In this document: piece by piece, positions 7,555 through 16,500 of the stretch
How the letters are laid out: every line of letters starts with the position of its first letter
Position numbering within the stretch: position 1 is the stretch's first letter
NCBI GenBank assembly: GCA_910578845.1
Contig: CAJTSL010000054.1
Span: forward strand, 1 to 22,242
Direction: 5' to 3'
From: an uncultured Lachnospiraceae bacterium
Lineage (GTDB): Bacteria > Bacillota > Clostridia > Lachnospirales > Lachnospiraceae
DNA: 22,242 bases
Notes under the pieces: generated by a model
Seen by the model: the letters and a program-made list of their open reading frames with translations, nothing else
Database searches by the model: none
Told to the model about the DNA's origin: nothing
Made by a program: the position numbers and the translations under genes

Positions 7555-8637
7555 TTATAGATTTATTTCCAATTTATTTTTTCCATCCTCATAGCAGTGA
7601 TGGTATTCCTTCGCCCTCCCAGCCAATAATTTTACAGAAAGGTTTTCTGCGCAACAGGCAAAGGGATCAAAACGATCTCCGCTATAGACGACCGTAACAG
7701 AACAATGACCATCCAGTTCGGAAACTGCCGCTGAGAAAAGAATCGAAAACGTATCCTCCATATGGGCAAGTAATGTCTGTACACACAGCTCCTCAAACAC
7801 GATCTGAAGACCTACGATGTCCCTCTGGGAAATCATCTGTTTACGCCCAAATTCCTCAATGGCAGTATTCATTTCCATGTAATCAAATTGGCGGGAAGTA
7901 ATCTCACGCTCAAATACTTTTAATCTCTTCACGAATATTTTGGTACGTTCCCGTTTCGGAGCATCAAATATCTCTTCCGGCGAGCCTTCCTCATAGATGA
8001 TCCCCTGATCCATATAGAAGATGCGGGTCGATACATCTCTTGCAAATTTCATCTCATGTGTCACGATCATCATTGTCAGCCCATCTCTCGCCAGCCGGCG
8101 GATAACGGACAGCACTTCCCCCACCATGGTTGGATCCAGTGCCGACGTTGGCTCATCGAAAAGCACAATCTCCGGATGCATGGCCAGCGTCCGTGCAATC
8201 GCTACTCTCTGTCTCTGTCCGCCGGACAATTCATCCGGGTAATTCATGGCTTTTTCTGCCAGTCCTACCATCTTAAGAAGCTGCATTCCTTCTTCATACG
8301 CCTCCTGCGCGCTAAGGCCTAACAGATCCATGGGCGCCATCATAATATTTTCGATTATCATCTTATGCGAGAAAAGATTAAAAGACTGGAATACCATCCC
8401 CATTTTCCGCCGGATCCTGGGCAGATCGGTTTTCGGATCCATGATATTTTCTCCGTTCATCAAGATTTCGCCGCAAGTCGGGGTTTCCAAACGGTTGATA
8501 CAGCGCAGCAATGTGGATTTTCCTGTCCCGGACGGTCCAATGATAGATATGACTTCCCCTTTCTCAATTTCACAGTTCACATCCTTAAGCGGGGTGATAT
8601 TGGGGTATTCCTTACGTAAATTCCTGATCGTAATCAT
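7555..8637 (-). CDS. Polar amino-acid ABC transporter ATPase with fused degenerate RsbW-like domain
   Basis: Residues 1-240 are a GlnQ/HisP-class ATPase: Walker A GPSGTGKS (34-41), Q84, signature LSGGQRQR (137-144), Walker B IVLFDEP (157-163), His194. Members normally stop near residue 245; this protein has 360. The extra part (about 250-360) aligns by eye with the RsbW-like protein of the same operon: FEELCVQTLL against IDELFGNIAH, SGDRFDPF against NGVPYDPL, and YEDGKNKLEI against YKDGQNILTI. The ATP-binding residues are lost (N-box Asn to Gln287, G1 Asp to Tyr318, GGLG to ENLS), so the domain probably binds a partner instead of ATP. ATG 8637 overlaps the stop of the permease gene as ATGA, with AAAGGAG upstream. 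It powers the transporter encoded just before it; the extra domain suggests control by the STAS protein (inference). Confidence 0.9.
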   Translation of the reverse strand: MITIRNLRKEYPNITPLKDVNCEIEKGEVISIIGPSGTGKSTLLRCINRLETPTCGEILMNGENIMDPKTDLPRIRRKMGMVFQSFNLFSHKMIIENIMMAPMDLLGLSAQEAYEEGMQLLKMVGLAEKAMNYPDELSGGQRQRVAIARTLAMHPEIVLFDEPTSALDPTMVGEVLSVIRRLARDGLTMMIVTHEMKFARDVSTRIFYMDQGIIYEEGSPEEIFDAPKRERTKIFVKRLKVFEREITSRQFDYMEMNTAIEEFGRKQMISQRDIVGLQIVFEELCVQTLLAHMEDTFSILFSAAVSELDGHCSVTVVYSGDRFDPFACCAENLSVKLLAGRAKEYHHCYEDGKNKLEINL

Positions 8638-10907
8638 TGTATCTCAACTCCTTTCAAAATTCCCTTCCGGCGTTTAGGATCCAGCCTAATCTGTATGAAG
8701 GACAGTGCCATGGTCAGCACGTTCGCAATCACGAAATACATAACTGCGGTGGCGATCAGTGGGAAAAACGCCTCCAATGTCCGGCTGCGTATGATGTCGC
8801 TCACTTTCGTCAGATCCTGGACAGCTATATAGCCCACCACCGAAGTCATTTTGACCATGGAAATAAATTCACCCTTGAAGACCGGCAGAAAATGGCGTGC
8901 GGCCTGCGGGAACGTAACTTTCCAGAATGCCAATAGCCTATTATATCCCAACGCTGTAGCTGCCTCAATCTGTCCTTTGTCTACTGCGTCAATACCTGTG
9001 CGCATCATTTCAGATACATATACTCCGAAATTAATCGAGAATCCAATAATTGCCACTAAAACTGCGGAAACATTGCGAAACGGTGCAAAAATCACATAAT
9101 ATAGGATCATCAGAAACACCACAATAGGCGTCCCCTGAATGATGCGGATAAACGCAGCCGCAATGAAAGCAACAGGCTTTGTCCCTGAGCGCCTGAGCAT
9201 ACATATCCCAAATCCAATCAAAGAACCAATCAGTCCCGAGAAAATGGAAATCAGCACGGTAATCCCTAAACCGTCCAGAATCAATCTCCATCTGTTTTCG
9301 GTGATAAAGGTGCGCTCAAAGCTAGCAGCCAGATTGTCCCAAAATCCTTCGTTATCTTCTATGCTCCCTAGATCAGATCCGTCCCTTACTACCAATGTCA
9401 CACTGCCGTCATAATATGGTATTGTGAAATCAACCATTTTTTCTCTTTCCGGAGTGATGGAAATACACCCGGCGACAACATCCGCTTTCCCACTCTGGAT
9501 AGACGGCATTAAAGCGTCAAAATTGGCAGAGGTCATCTCCAATTTCATATCCAGTTGCTGCGCTATCAGCATGACTAACTCCACATCATATCCCAAATCC
9601 TGGCCATCGCCGCCCACATAGCTCATAGGCTCATTGATATTATCATGGATAAAACGCAGAGTTCCCGCTTCCCCAGGATAATCCAGTTCAGGCAGCGTTT
9701 TAACACTATCATCCGCACCGAACCATTTTAACGCCAGTGCATCCAGTGTACCATCGGAGCGAAACTGCGCCAGAACCTCGTTCATTTGTTCCGTAAGTTC
9801 GCTCCCCTTTGGCAAGACCAGGGCATAATGATCTTCTACAACCCGTTCCGCCATAATTGCAATTCCTGTATTCTTTGATACCGCCAATCTTGCCATTGGC
9901 TCATCTAATGCTACCGCTGAGATTTTTCCGCCTTTCAAGGCTGTGATCTCATCTGTAATACTGTTATAATATGCGTAACTCACGTTATCAATCTGACCAT
10001 CAATCTTCTGGTCAAACACAGATCCGGCCAGGGCTCCTATAGTCTGCCCTTCCATCTGCTCCAAACGGGAAAATTCTGCGCCACTGCCTCCCCCATCCCG
10101 GACCATCAATGCCGTATAGGATTCAAAAATGGGATCTGAGAAATCAATCTGTTCCCGCCGTTCATCAGTAGCATTCAGATTTGCCATAATACAGTCGATC
10201 GCTCCGGTCTCAGCCGCTACAATGATACCGCTATAATCAGAAGTCTTAATTTCCACATCCGCGTTCAGCCAATAGGCAAACCGATAAATCATCTCAATAT
10301 CATAGCCTGTAAGCTGATTGCCTTCATAATAGCTGAAAGGCTCTACCAGCCCGGTAGTCCCTACCTTCAATGTTAATGCCGGATTCTCAGGAACCGGCAA
10401 ATCGGGCATGGTGTTATCCATCTGCATCACCCAGCGGCGGTACATATCATCCAAAGTTCCATCTTCTCGGATCTCTGCTAAGAAACGATTGATGGAATCC
10501 GTCAAATCAGGGATATTACTTTGGGGCGAAATCCCGATTACGATATTCACAGGCTCACCAATATTTTCCGGCAGAATCTTGACACCCTCCAAACCATTCC
10601 CAATGGCAAACTCCATCATCACCCTGTCAAAGGCAAAAGCATCTATCCTGCCCTGCTGGACTGCAAGATACGCATCTACATCCCGTGAATAATATTTAAC
10701 CCCGGCCTTTGGACAATCGCTTTCCACTGCTATGATGGCGTCCGTCCCCTCCGGAACGCCAATGGTATATGCATTGCTATTTAACCAAGTTGCCGAAGCA
10801 ATCTCTGTCTTTTTATCTGATTTCGCACATCCCGAAAGAAAGATCGCAGACAACAGCATTGTACCCAACAACATTTTTATATATCTTTTCAAGCAACCTT
10901 TTCTCAT
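8634..10907 (-). CDS. Amino-acid ABC transporter: lipoprotein substrate-binding region fused to permease
   Basis: From ATG 10907, which has AGGAGG 12 nt upstream, the protein has 757 residues; ATG 10934 adds nine charged residues and has a weaker AGGA site. Numbering here is from 10934. A signal peptide ends in lipobox LSGC (Cys36). Residues 45-170 look like the second lobe only of a family-3 binding protein (ends DGTLDDMYRRW), 187-406 a complete one (EPFSYYEGNQLTGYDIEM to DGTLDALALKWFG), and 424-519 the first lobe only of another. A HisM/GlnP-type permease follows (about 550-750) with the EAA-loop stretch EAATALGYNRLLAFWKVTFPQA. Polar amino acids are the expected cargo. It resembles GlnP-type fusions but with half domains on either side of a full one. 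Confidence 0.92.
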   Translation of the reverse strand: MRKGCLKRYIKMLLGTMLLSAIFLSGCAKSDKKTEIASATWLNSNAYTIGVPEGTDAIIAVESDCPKAGVKYYSRDVDAYLAVQQGRIDAFAFDRVMMEFAIGNGLEGVKILPENIGEPVNIVIGISPQSNIPDLTDSINRFLAEIREDGTLDDMYRRWVMQMDNTMPDLPVPENPALTLKVGTTGLVEPFSYYEGNQLTGYDIEMIYRFAYWLNADVEIKTSDYSGIIVAAETGAIDCIMANLNATDERREQIDFSDPIFESYTALMVRDGGGSGAEFSRLEQMEGQTIGALAGSVFDQKIDGQIDNVSYAYYNSITDEITALKGGKISAVALDEPMARLAVSKNTGIAIMAERVVEDHYALVLPKGSELTEQMNEVLAQFRSDGTLDALALKWFGADDSVKTLPELDYPGEAGTLRFIHDNINEPMSYVGGDGQDLGYDVELVMLIAQQLDMKLEMTSANFDALMPSIQSGKADVVAGCISITPEREKMVDFTIPYYDGSVTLVVRDGSDLGSIEDNEGFWDNLAASFERTFITENRWRLILDGLGITVLISIFSGLIGSLIGFGICMLRRSGTKPVAFIAAAFIRIIQGTPIVVFLMILYYVIFAPFRNVSAVLVAIIGFSINFGVYVSEMMRTGIDAVDKGQIEAATALGYNRLLAFWKVTFPQAARHFLPVFKGEFISMVKMTSVVGYIAVQDLTKVSDIIRSRTLEAFFPLIATAVMYFVIANVLTMALSFIQIRLDPKRRKGILKGVEIQ

Positions 10908-10969
10908 GGTGTTTCTATTCCTCCTGTCTTTCATCAGCTATCCTGTATAACGCAAGATTTCCATAAAAC

Positions 10970-11078
10970 GGATACCCCATCCGGCACGCGCCGGAAATCT
11001 CAAATTTCCGGCTGCGATCAATGCATATCCTCGACTCTGGCTCAAATTGCGGGTTGAAGAATCTCTAATTTTTCAACC
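10970..11078 (-). other. Structured non-coding leader between cNMP-like gene and transporter gene
   Basis: The 196-bp gap holds strong inverted repeats: GGTTGAAGAA (11052-11061) with TTTTTCAACC (11069-11078, one G-U pair), and GCCGGAAAT (10990-10998) with ATTTCCGGC (11004-11012). The second is enclosed by GGATA (10970-10974) with TATCC (11026-11030). CCGGC (10981-10985) can also pair with GCCGG (10990-10994), which would break the main stem. None is followed by a U-run on the minus strand. It may be an RNA element that sets transporter expression relative to the upstream genes; no known riboswitch was recognised. Confidence 0.4.
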
Positions 11079-11103
11079 TATTCCCTCATAAATGAATATT
11101 CCG

Positions 11104-11577
11104 TCAGATATGAAGACCGCTTATACTGTACTGCATAATCTTTCGTTTTATTTCCTCTGTTCTAACTTTATTCACATTCTGTTTCTCATAAATATCATCC
11201 AGAAGAAGGTCAATATTCTTCTGCATGACCTTAACGGTATGTGTCAGATTCTGCATAATGTCAATTGCATTCCTTGGATTGCTGCGGACAAATTCCTCCA
11301 TAGACTCTCTTGTAATTCGCATGGCAAGCACCTCGTCATATGCAACGACCGTATATAAAGACGGCTCTCCGGTTAAGATATTCATTTCCCCGAAACATTT
11401 GGACTTTGAATATATCCCGATTAAAAACTCGTCTTTTTCACCATATCGGTTATATAAAGCAACAGAACCGGACAAAACCTTAAACATTTCCTGATAGGTT
11501 TCCCCTTCTTTCTGAATAATTTCTTCCGCATGAAACACCTGTACTGTCGATTTTTCCAATTTTTCCTCCAATTCCAT
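11104..11577 (-). CDS. Cyclic-nucleotide-binding-domain-like protein without DNA-binding domain
   Basis: The 157-residue protein has a cupin-like cNMP-binding fold: GETYQEMFKVLSGSVALY (25-42) and the phosphate-cassette region CFGEMNILTGEPSLYTVVA (61-79), then a long helical C-terminus (about 92-148). It has no winged helix, so it is not a Crp/Fnr transcription factor. The cassette arginine that contacts the cyclic phosphate in CRP is serine here (Ser73), so binding of cAMP or cGMP is doubtful; it may be a protein-interaction or scaffolding unit. It follows the RsbW-like gene by 26 bp. The ribosome site AGAGGTG is only about 3 nt from ATG 11577; the TTG codon at 11571 has better spacing and may be the true start. 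Fold call good, ligand unknown. Confidence 0.85.
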   Translation of the reverse strand: MELEEKLEKSTVQVFHAEEIIQKEGETYQEMFKVLSGSVALYNRYGEKDEFLIGIYSKSKCFGEMNILTGEPSLYTVVAYDEVLAMRITRESMEEFVRSNPRNAIDIMQNLTHTVKVMQKNIDLLLDDIYEKQNVNKVRTEEIKRKIMQYSISGLHI

Positions 11578-11603
11578 TCACCTCTAATCTTTTTTTTAGT
11601 CAT

Positions 11604-12014
11604 TTATTTCAATGATTTTTTTATGGTCAGAATGTTTTGCCCATCCTTATATTCATAGGCAATCTCATCCATGCTTTTCTTTACCATGTAAATGCCCAGG
11701 CCTCCGATCTGTCGCTCTTCTGCGGACAGATTCGTGTCCGGGTCTTCCTTCGCCAGTGGATCATATGGCACGCCGTTATCAATAAACGCAATCACGACCG
11801 CAAGCGGTTCATCCTGTACTTCCACACGTACCGTAGCCATTCCCACTTCCGGGTTGTAGGCATAATGCGCAATATTCCCGAACAACTCGTCTATCGCAAT
11901 ATCAATCTGTATCTGCGCCTTTAGCGGACATCCAAGGCTTTCCAACTGCTCGTCTACAAAGGCCGTAACCTTTTGCAGATTCTCCAGAATTGCATCCAAT
12001 GTCATTTCTTTCAT
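11604..12014 (-). CDS. RsbW/SpoIIAB-like ATP-binding protein (anti-sigma or STAS kinase type)
   Basis: This 136-residue single-domain GHKL protein has the N-box DELFGNIAHYAY (Glu43, Asn47), G1 box DNGVPYDP (79-86) and G2 box GGLGIYMVKK (104-113), all intact, so it should bind ATP. In the RsbW/SpoIIAB family such proteins phosphorylate a serine of a STAS partner and sequester a target, usually a sigma factor. Its ATG overlaps the phosphatase stop (ATGA) and AAGGAGGT lies 7 nt upstream, inside the phosphatase gene. The phosphatase and STAS genes of the same operon complete a partner-switching set. No sigma factor is encoded here, so its target is open; the degenerate copy of this fold on the transporter ATPase is a clue. 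Confidence 0.92.
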   Translation of the reverse strand: MKEMTLDAILENLQKVTAFVDEQLESLGCPLKAQIQIDIAIDELFGNIAHYAYNPEVGMATVRVEVQDEPLAVVIAFIDNGVPYDPLAKEDPDTNLSAEERQIGGLGIYMVKKSMDEIAYEYKDGQNILTIKKSLK

Positions 12015-13498
12015 AACAATACCTCCTTATCGGTTTCAGTAGAGGATATGTCAGCGCCACTGTTTTGCATCCAATCCTTAAATTCCACGCAAAGCATGGT
12101 AATATCATCGAACTGCGGCGCTCCCCCGACAAAATCATCAATATCTTTCTTTATGAGCGGCAATAACTCTGACGGGGACTTGTCTTTATTCTCACCAAGA
12201 ATTTTTTCCAGCCGCTGCATCCCATACAGCTCATTATCTTTATTCGTAGCCTCTGTCACGCCATCAGTATACTGGAACAGCTTATCCCCCGGCTCTAAGC
12301 GCATGGAGCCGCACTTGTAGCGCATCCCTGGCATACCGGCAAGCACAAATCCTGCCCGTATCTTGTATGGCTGAAAAGTCTCCCCTTTTTTACAGATAAA
12401 AGGTATTTCGTGTCCTGCGTTTACATACCGGAACTCCCCTGTGACAAGATCCAGCACGCCTTCAAAAGCAGTGATAAACAACCCTTCGCTGTTCGATTCA
12501 CATAAAAGCTCGTTCACCTCGTTAAATACTTCCCCCAGATCCTTGTCCGGCTGGGTATGATCCTTGATCAGAGTCTTTCCGATGACCATGAACAGCGCCG
12601 CCGGAACACCTTTGCCGGACACATCTGCCATGACGATGGCGAAATGTCTCTCATCCACCATAAAATAGTCATAAAAGTCACCGCCTACCTCCTTAGCCGG
12701 ATTCATGGTCGCAAAAATATCAAATTCCTTACGTTCCGGAAACGCAGGAAAAATACATGGCAGCATAGACTGTTGGATATTCGTGGCCACGTTTAATTCC
12801 GCCGTCGTTTTCATAGTCTTCACACTCTGGTTGATGGAATAGAAAATCATCCAGAATTCCACCACAAAGATCAGGCACACGGTGATATAGAGCAGAAAGA
12901 ACCATGGCGTATTAGGATAAATCCCCACGCCGTTTGACACCAGATTAATGAAATAAAAACCTACGACCGAGATCAACAGCGCCGGGAGGAAAACTACCAT
13001 TTTCCCCTCTACCGCTTCTACAGTATGATGTATGGTCTTCTTCAGGAAGCGGGCATACAGAACCGATAATATAGCATAAACCAAAATCTTAATAACGATA
13101 AAGAAAATCAGGTTCGGCGTATCATATGGGCTATCCTTGATGAACCCAAGCGCCGGGCCAAGAAGGGTATCGGTAGTCCCACAGAACATAAAGGTGCTCA
13201 CATTGGCAATCAGGCACGCCATCAGCGAAATGGATAGCTTGGTAGACCAACTGTCCTTATAGAGAAACTGCGGCACAATGCACACCAGTACAGAAAGGCC
13301 CAGTATTCCCACCGCGTCATTGTACAGGTTAATGGAATAACTCACAAATGCCATGATATAGCCCACGATGGCTCCAATCGTCCAGACAACTGCCCTTACT
13401 CCCCCTTTATACTTCGGGGTAAGCGTAATCCCCGTCAGCAGCCCGGCAAAAACCGATGCCATAAAAACTGCAAAGCTCCAAAGCGCAATTGATACCAT
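12011..13498 (-). CDS. Membrane PP2C/SpoIIE-type serine phosphatase
   Basis: The first 225 of 495 residues form about six membrane helices without a recognised extracellular sensor. A linker TAELNVATNIQQSMLP (232-247), typical of RsbU/RsbP-type phosphatases, leads to the PP2C domain (about 255-475). Metal-binding aspartates are visible in EVGGDFYD (Asp274), ADVSGKG (Asp292), YTDGVTEA (Asp412) and FDDIT (Asp464 or 465). It should dephosphorylate the STAS protein of this operon and so oppose the RsbW-like kinase. The membrane part may respond to a ligand or the membrane state. It starts at ATG 13498, with AAAGGAG overlapping the NRPS stop, and ends in a 4-bp overlap with the kinase gene. Confidence 0.94.
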   Translation of the reverse strand: MVSIALWSFAVFMASVFAGLLTGITLTPKYKGGVRAVVWTIGAIVGYIMAFVSYSINLYNDAVGILGLSVLVCIVPQFLYKDSWSTKLSISLMACLIANVSTFMFCGTTDTLLGPALGFIKDSPYDTPNLIFFIVIKILVYAILSVLYARFLKKTIHHTVEAVEGKMVVFLPALLISVVGFYFINLVSNGVGIYPNTPWFFLLYITVCLIFVVEFWMIFYSINQSVKTMKTTAELNVATNIQQSMLPCIFPAFPERKEFDIFATMNPAKEVGGDFYDYFMVDERHFAIVMADVSGKGVPAALFMVIGKTLIKDHTQPDKDLGEVFNEVNELLCESNSEGLFITAFEGVLDLVTGEFRYVNAGHEIPFICKKGETFQPYKIRAGFVLAGMPGMRYKCGSMRLEPGDKLFQYTDGVTEATNKDNELYGMQRLEKILGENKDKSPSELLPLIKKDIDDFVGGAPQFDDITMLCVEFKDWMQNSGADISSTETDKEVLL

Positions 13499-13514
13499 TT
13501 CGTTTCACTCTCCT

Positions 13515-16500
13515 TTAAAATAAATCCATCCCACTTAAAGCCGACAGATATTTGCTTAAATACGCTTCGGTAATGGCGCTCCAACCGGACTTTAAACCCT
13601 CCAAATAGCTATTGGTAATGTCCTGTATGATCGGAATATCCCGTCGTCCTTTGGACAGTTCGTTCGTCATAAGCCCCTGTAGCTGTTCCCGTCCTTCCTC
13701 CGTCCGCTTCCTCTCCTGTAGCAGTTCCCAAAACTTCTCATCCGGCAACACGTCAATGGCATATCCTAGCTTTTCGGCTCCCCTGAACAGATCTGCAAAT
13801 CTCAGTTCCGTAGGCGGGTACACATGGAAAATCGCCGTATCCTCTTTGGTAGCCGCCAGTGCGACTATATTATGAGCCGTCTCATCCACAGGCGAAAAGT
13901 TCACACTTCCCTCATAGACAGATTCCGGCGCCGCCCCCATCTTGATATAAGAAGAAAACTGGCGAGCAAAAGCATTGGAATGAAGATTCATTTGGAACTC
14001 CCCGTCACAGATACGCCCCTGTAAATTTCCGATGCGCATGATTTTGATTTTCAGTCCATCCTCCACTGCCGCCCGCAGCATTTCATATTCCGCCATATAC
14101 TTGGAATAAATATACTGATTATGTATCTCCTGCCCGATATAAAAATCCGACTCGCTAAAGCATTTCTTTTCTGCCTCCCCTGCGGTCACGCCCGCCACGC
14201 TGATCGTAGAAATCTGACAGAGCATCGCATGTTCTCTTTTGGCAAAACGTATGAGGTTTTTAACACCTTCCGTATTAATTTTCTGCAAATTATCCCCATA
14301 GGAAAAATGAGACACATCGGCTGCGGAATTAATAATCGTATCAATGGGGACAGGGCATCCTTGCACAAAAATATCCGGGTCTGTGATATCCCCTTCTGCT
14401 ACCAGCCACTTCTCTCCAAGGCCTTCAGCGAAATCTTCCTCCGCATAATAGAACAGAGAAGATTTCACCCGCTTTAAGGCTGTCAAAGTCTTCTTAGGCC
14501 GGGAAAGACAGACAATTTTACCGCAGATGTCAGGGTTCTTTAACAAATCCACCAGAATATGTATTCCCAGATACCCCGTTACTCCTGTCAGAAGCACATT
14601 CCCAAGAGGCTGACGGCTGACCGTCCCCCTCGTATGACTGGCAAGATATTCGTCTAATCCGTTATAATCCAGAGCCTCTATCGGAAATCCTGCATCTTCC
14701 TCGCTTTCTGTTTTTTGGTAGATCCGTTCTAACAATAGAGCAGGCGTAGGAAACTGGAATAAATCCCCAAACTCCAACTGATTTTCCATAAGGCCCAGTT
14801 TTTCCTCTACTTTCAGCATAACGGTAACTGCATTCAAGGAATCGCCGCCCAGCTCGAAGAAATTGTCATAAAGCCCGACCTGCTCTATGGACAGCACCTC
14901 TTCAAAAGCGCTACAGACCAGTTTCTCCCTCTCTGTCTCCGGTTTTTGGTAGACCCGTACATATTCCACCGGTTCTGCCGCAAGCGCTTTCATATCGGTC
15001 TTGCCGTTAGGCGTCTGTGGCATGGCGGCAAGTTCCTTTAATACATCCGGCACCATATAGGCAGTGAGCCGCCCTTTCATGTGAGTCTTTAACGCTTCCA
15101 CATCTACGGTATCCTTAGACAATACTGTGTAAAATCCCACCAGACGGTCGGTCTTCTCGATTTTCCGAATCATACAACAACATGTCGCCACCCCGGGAAA
15201 TTCTCCCATGACAGCTTCGATTTCCGCAAGCTCAATGCGCAGCCCCCGCAGTTTCACCTGCCTGTCGTTCCTGCCGCAGTATATAAGCCTTCCCTCATTG
15301 GAAAAAAATCCCAGATCCCCTGTCCGGTACAAACGGATGCCATTCCAGTCAATATATTTGGCAGTCGTTTCCTCCGGTCTGTCTTTATAACCGATCCCTA
15401 CGCCGTTCCCATATACACAGATTTCTCCCACAGCTCCAAAGGGCACCAAGGCACGCTCTCCATTTAATAGAATGATACCCATATTCGCAATGGGCGCACC
15501 AATAGAAACTGCATCTCCTGCCTCCGTTATGGTGGCGCCGATGGTCGTCTCTGTAGGGCCATAGCCATTGTACATCCGTATCTTATAAGTATCTCCCAGA
15601 CGCTTCACAAGACTGCCCGGCAAGACCTCCCCAGCCGCCAGGATCGCTTTCACGCTGCCCAACGCTTTCTGAAAAGCCTCGTTTGCCAGATAAGCCGTAA
15701 TCCGGGAGGGCGTGCAGTGTAAGATATCCGCGCCATGGCGCAAGATATGCGCTGCCAGTTCCCCTGCATCCGTCATGGCTTTCTCACTGCCCAGTTCCAC
15801 AAAAAGGCCGTTCATCAACGGCACGAAAATCTCAAACAGGGAAATGTCAAAGCAAATAGAGCCAATGGCTACAATACCGTGACAGTTTCCGGTGATGTCT
15901 CTGTTAAAAGGATTGTTGTCCGGATGTACAATGTTGGCAATGCCCTTATGGGAGAGCATCACGCCTTTAGGGCGTCCCGTGGTGCCTGATGTATAAATCA
16001 TATAGGCAAGATCATCCTGCCCGATTTCCGGTAAGATGGCAGGATCCGCCTCCTGAGATAAAAGCGTATCAATTTCTATATAATCGTAACTCTTGGCGAT
16101 CTCTACATCCCGGGATGAGATCAGGCAAGACGCCCCGCTATTCTCCATGATGTAGGAAATCCTGTCTGTAGGATAAGCCGGGTCTACCGGGATAAAGGCA
16201 GCTCCTGCCTTCGATATGCCAAGAATCGTGGGAACCAGACGGTAATCCCGTTTTAGCATAAAAGCGACGCTCTCGCCTTTTCTTACCCCAAGACGCCTGA
16301 TCCCACAGGCAATCCGGCTGCTTATCTCATCAAGCTCCCTGAATGTAAAAGCATGCTCTCCTGCATACAAAGCGGGAGCGTCTTGATGCTTCTTAGCCGC
16401 ACGCCGCAACAGGGCAGGAATCGTAAGCTCCTTTTCAATGGGGAAAGATTTGCCCGCCACCGATGTGACTTGCCGGTACTCTGCTTCCCCCACTGTTGTG

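Noticed and set aside
10990..11078. Stem-loops in the gap as intrinsic terminators
   Set aside because: None is followed by a U-run on the minus strand, so transcription into the transporter gene is more likely.
11421..11603. Frame starting right after the RsbW-like stop with a run of eight A, as a programmed frameshift into the cNMP-like gene
   Set aside because: In the cNMP frame a TGA directly precedes its ATG, so a shift at the A-run would terminate; the peptide is very basic and looks like an overlap artefact.
13515..14600. C-terminal NRPS region as thioesterase or ketoreductase
   Set aside because: GVTGYLG, position after the carrier domain and Tyr1248-x3-Lys1252 fit a thioester reductase of the extended SDR class; no GxSxG serine is seen.
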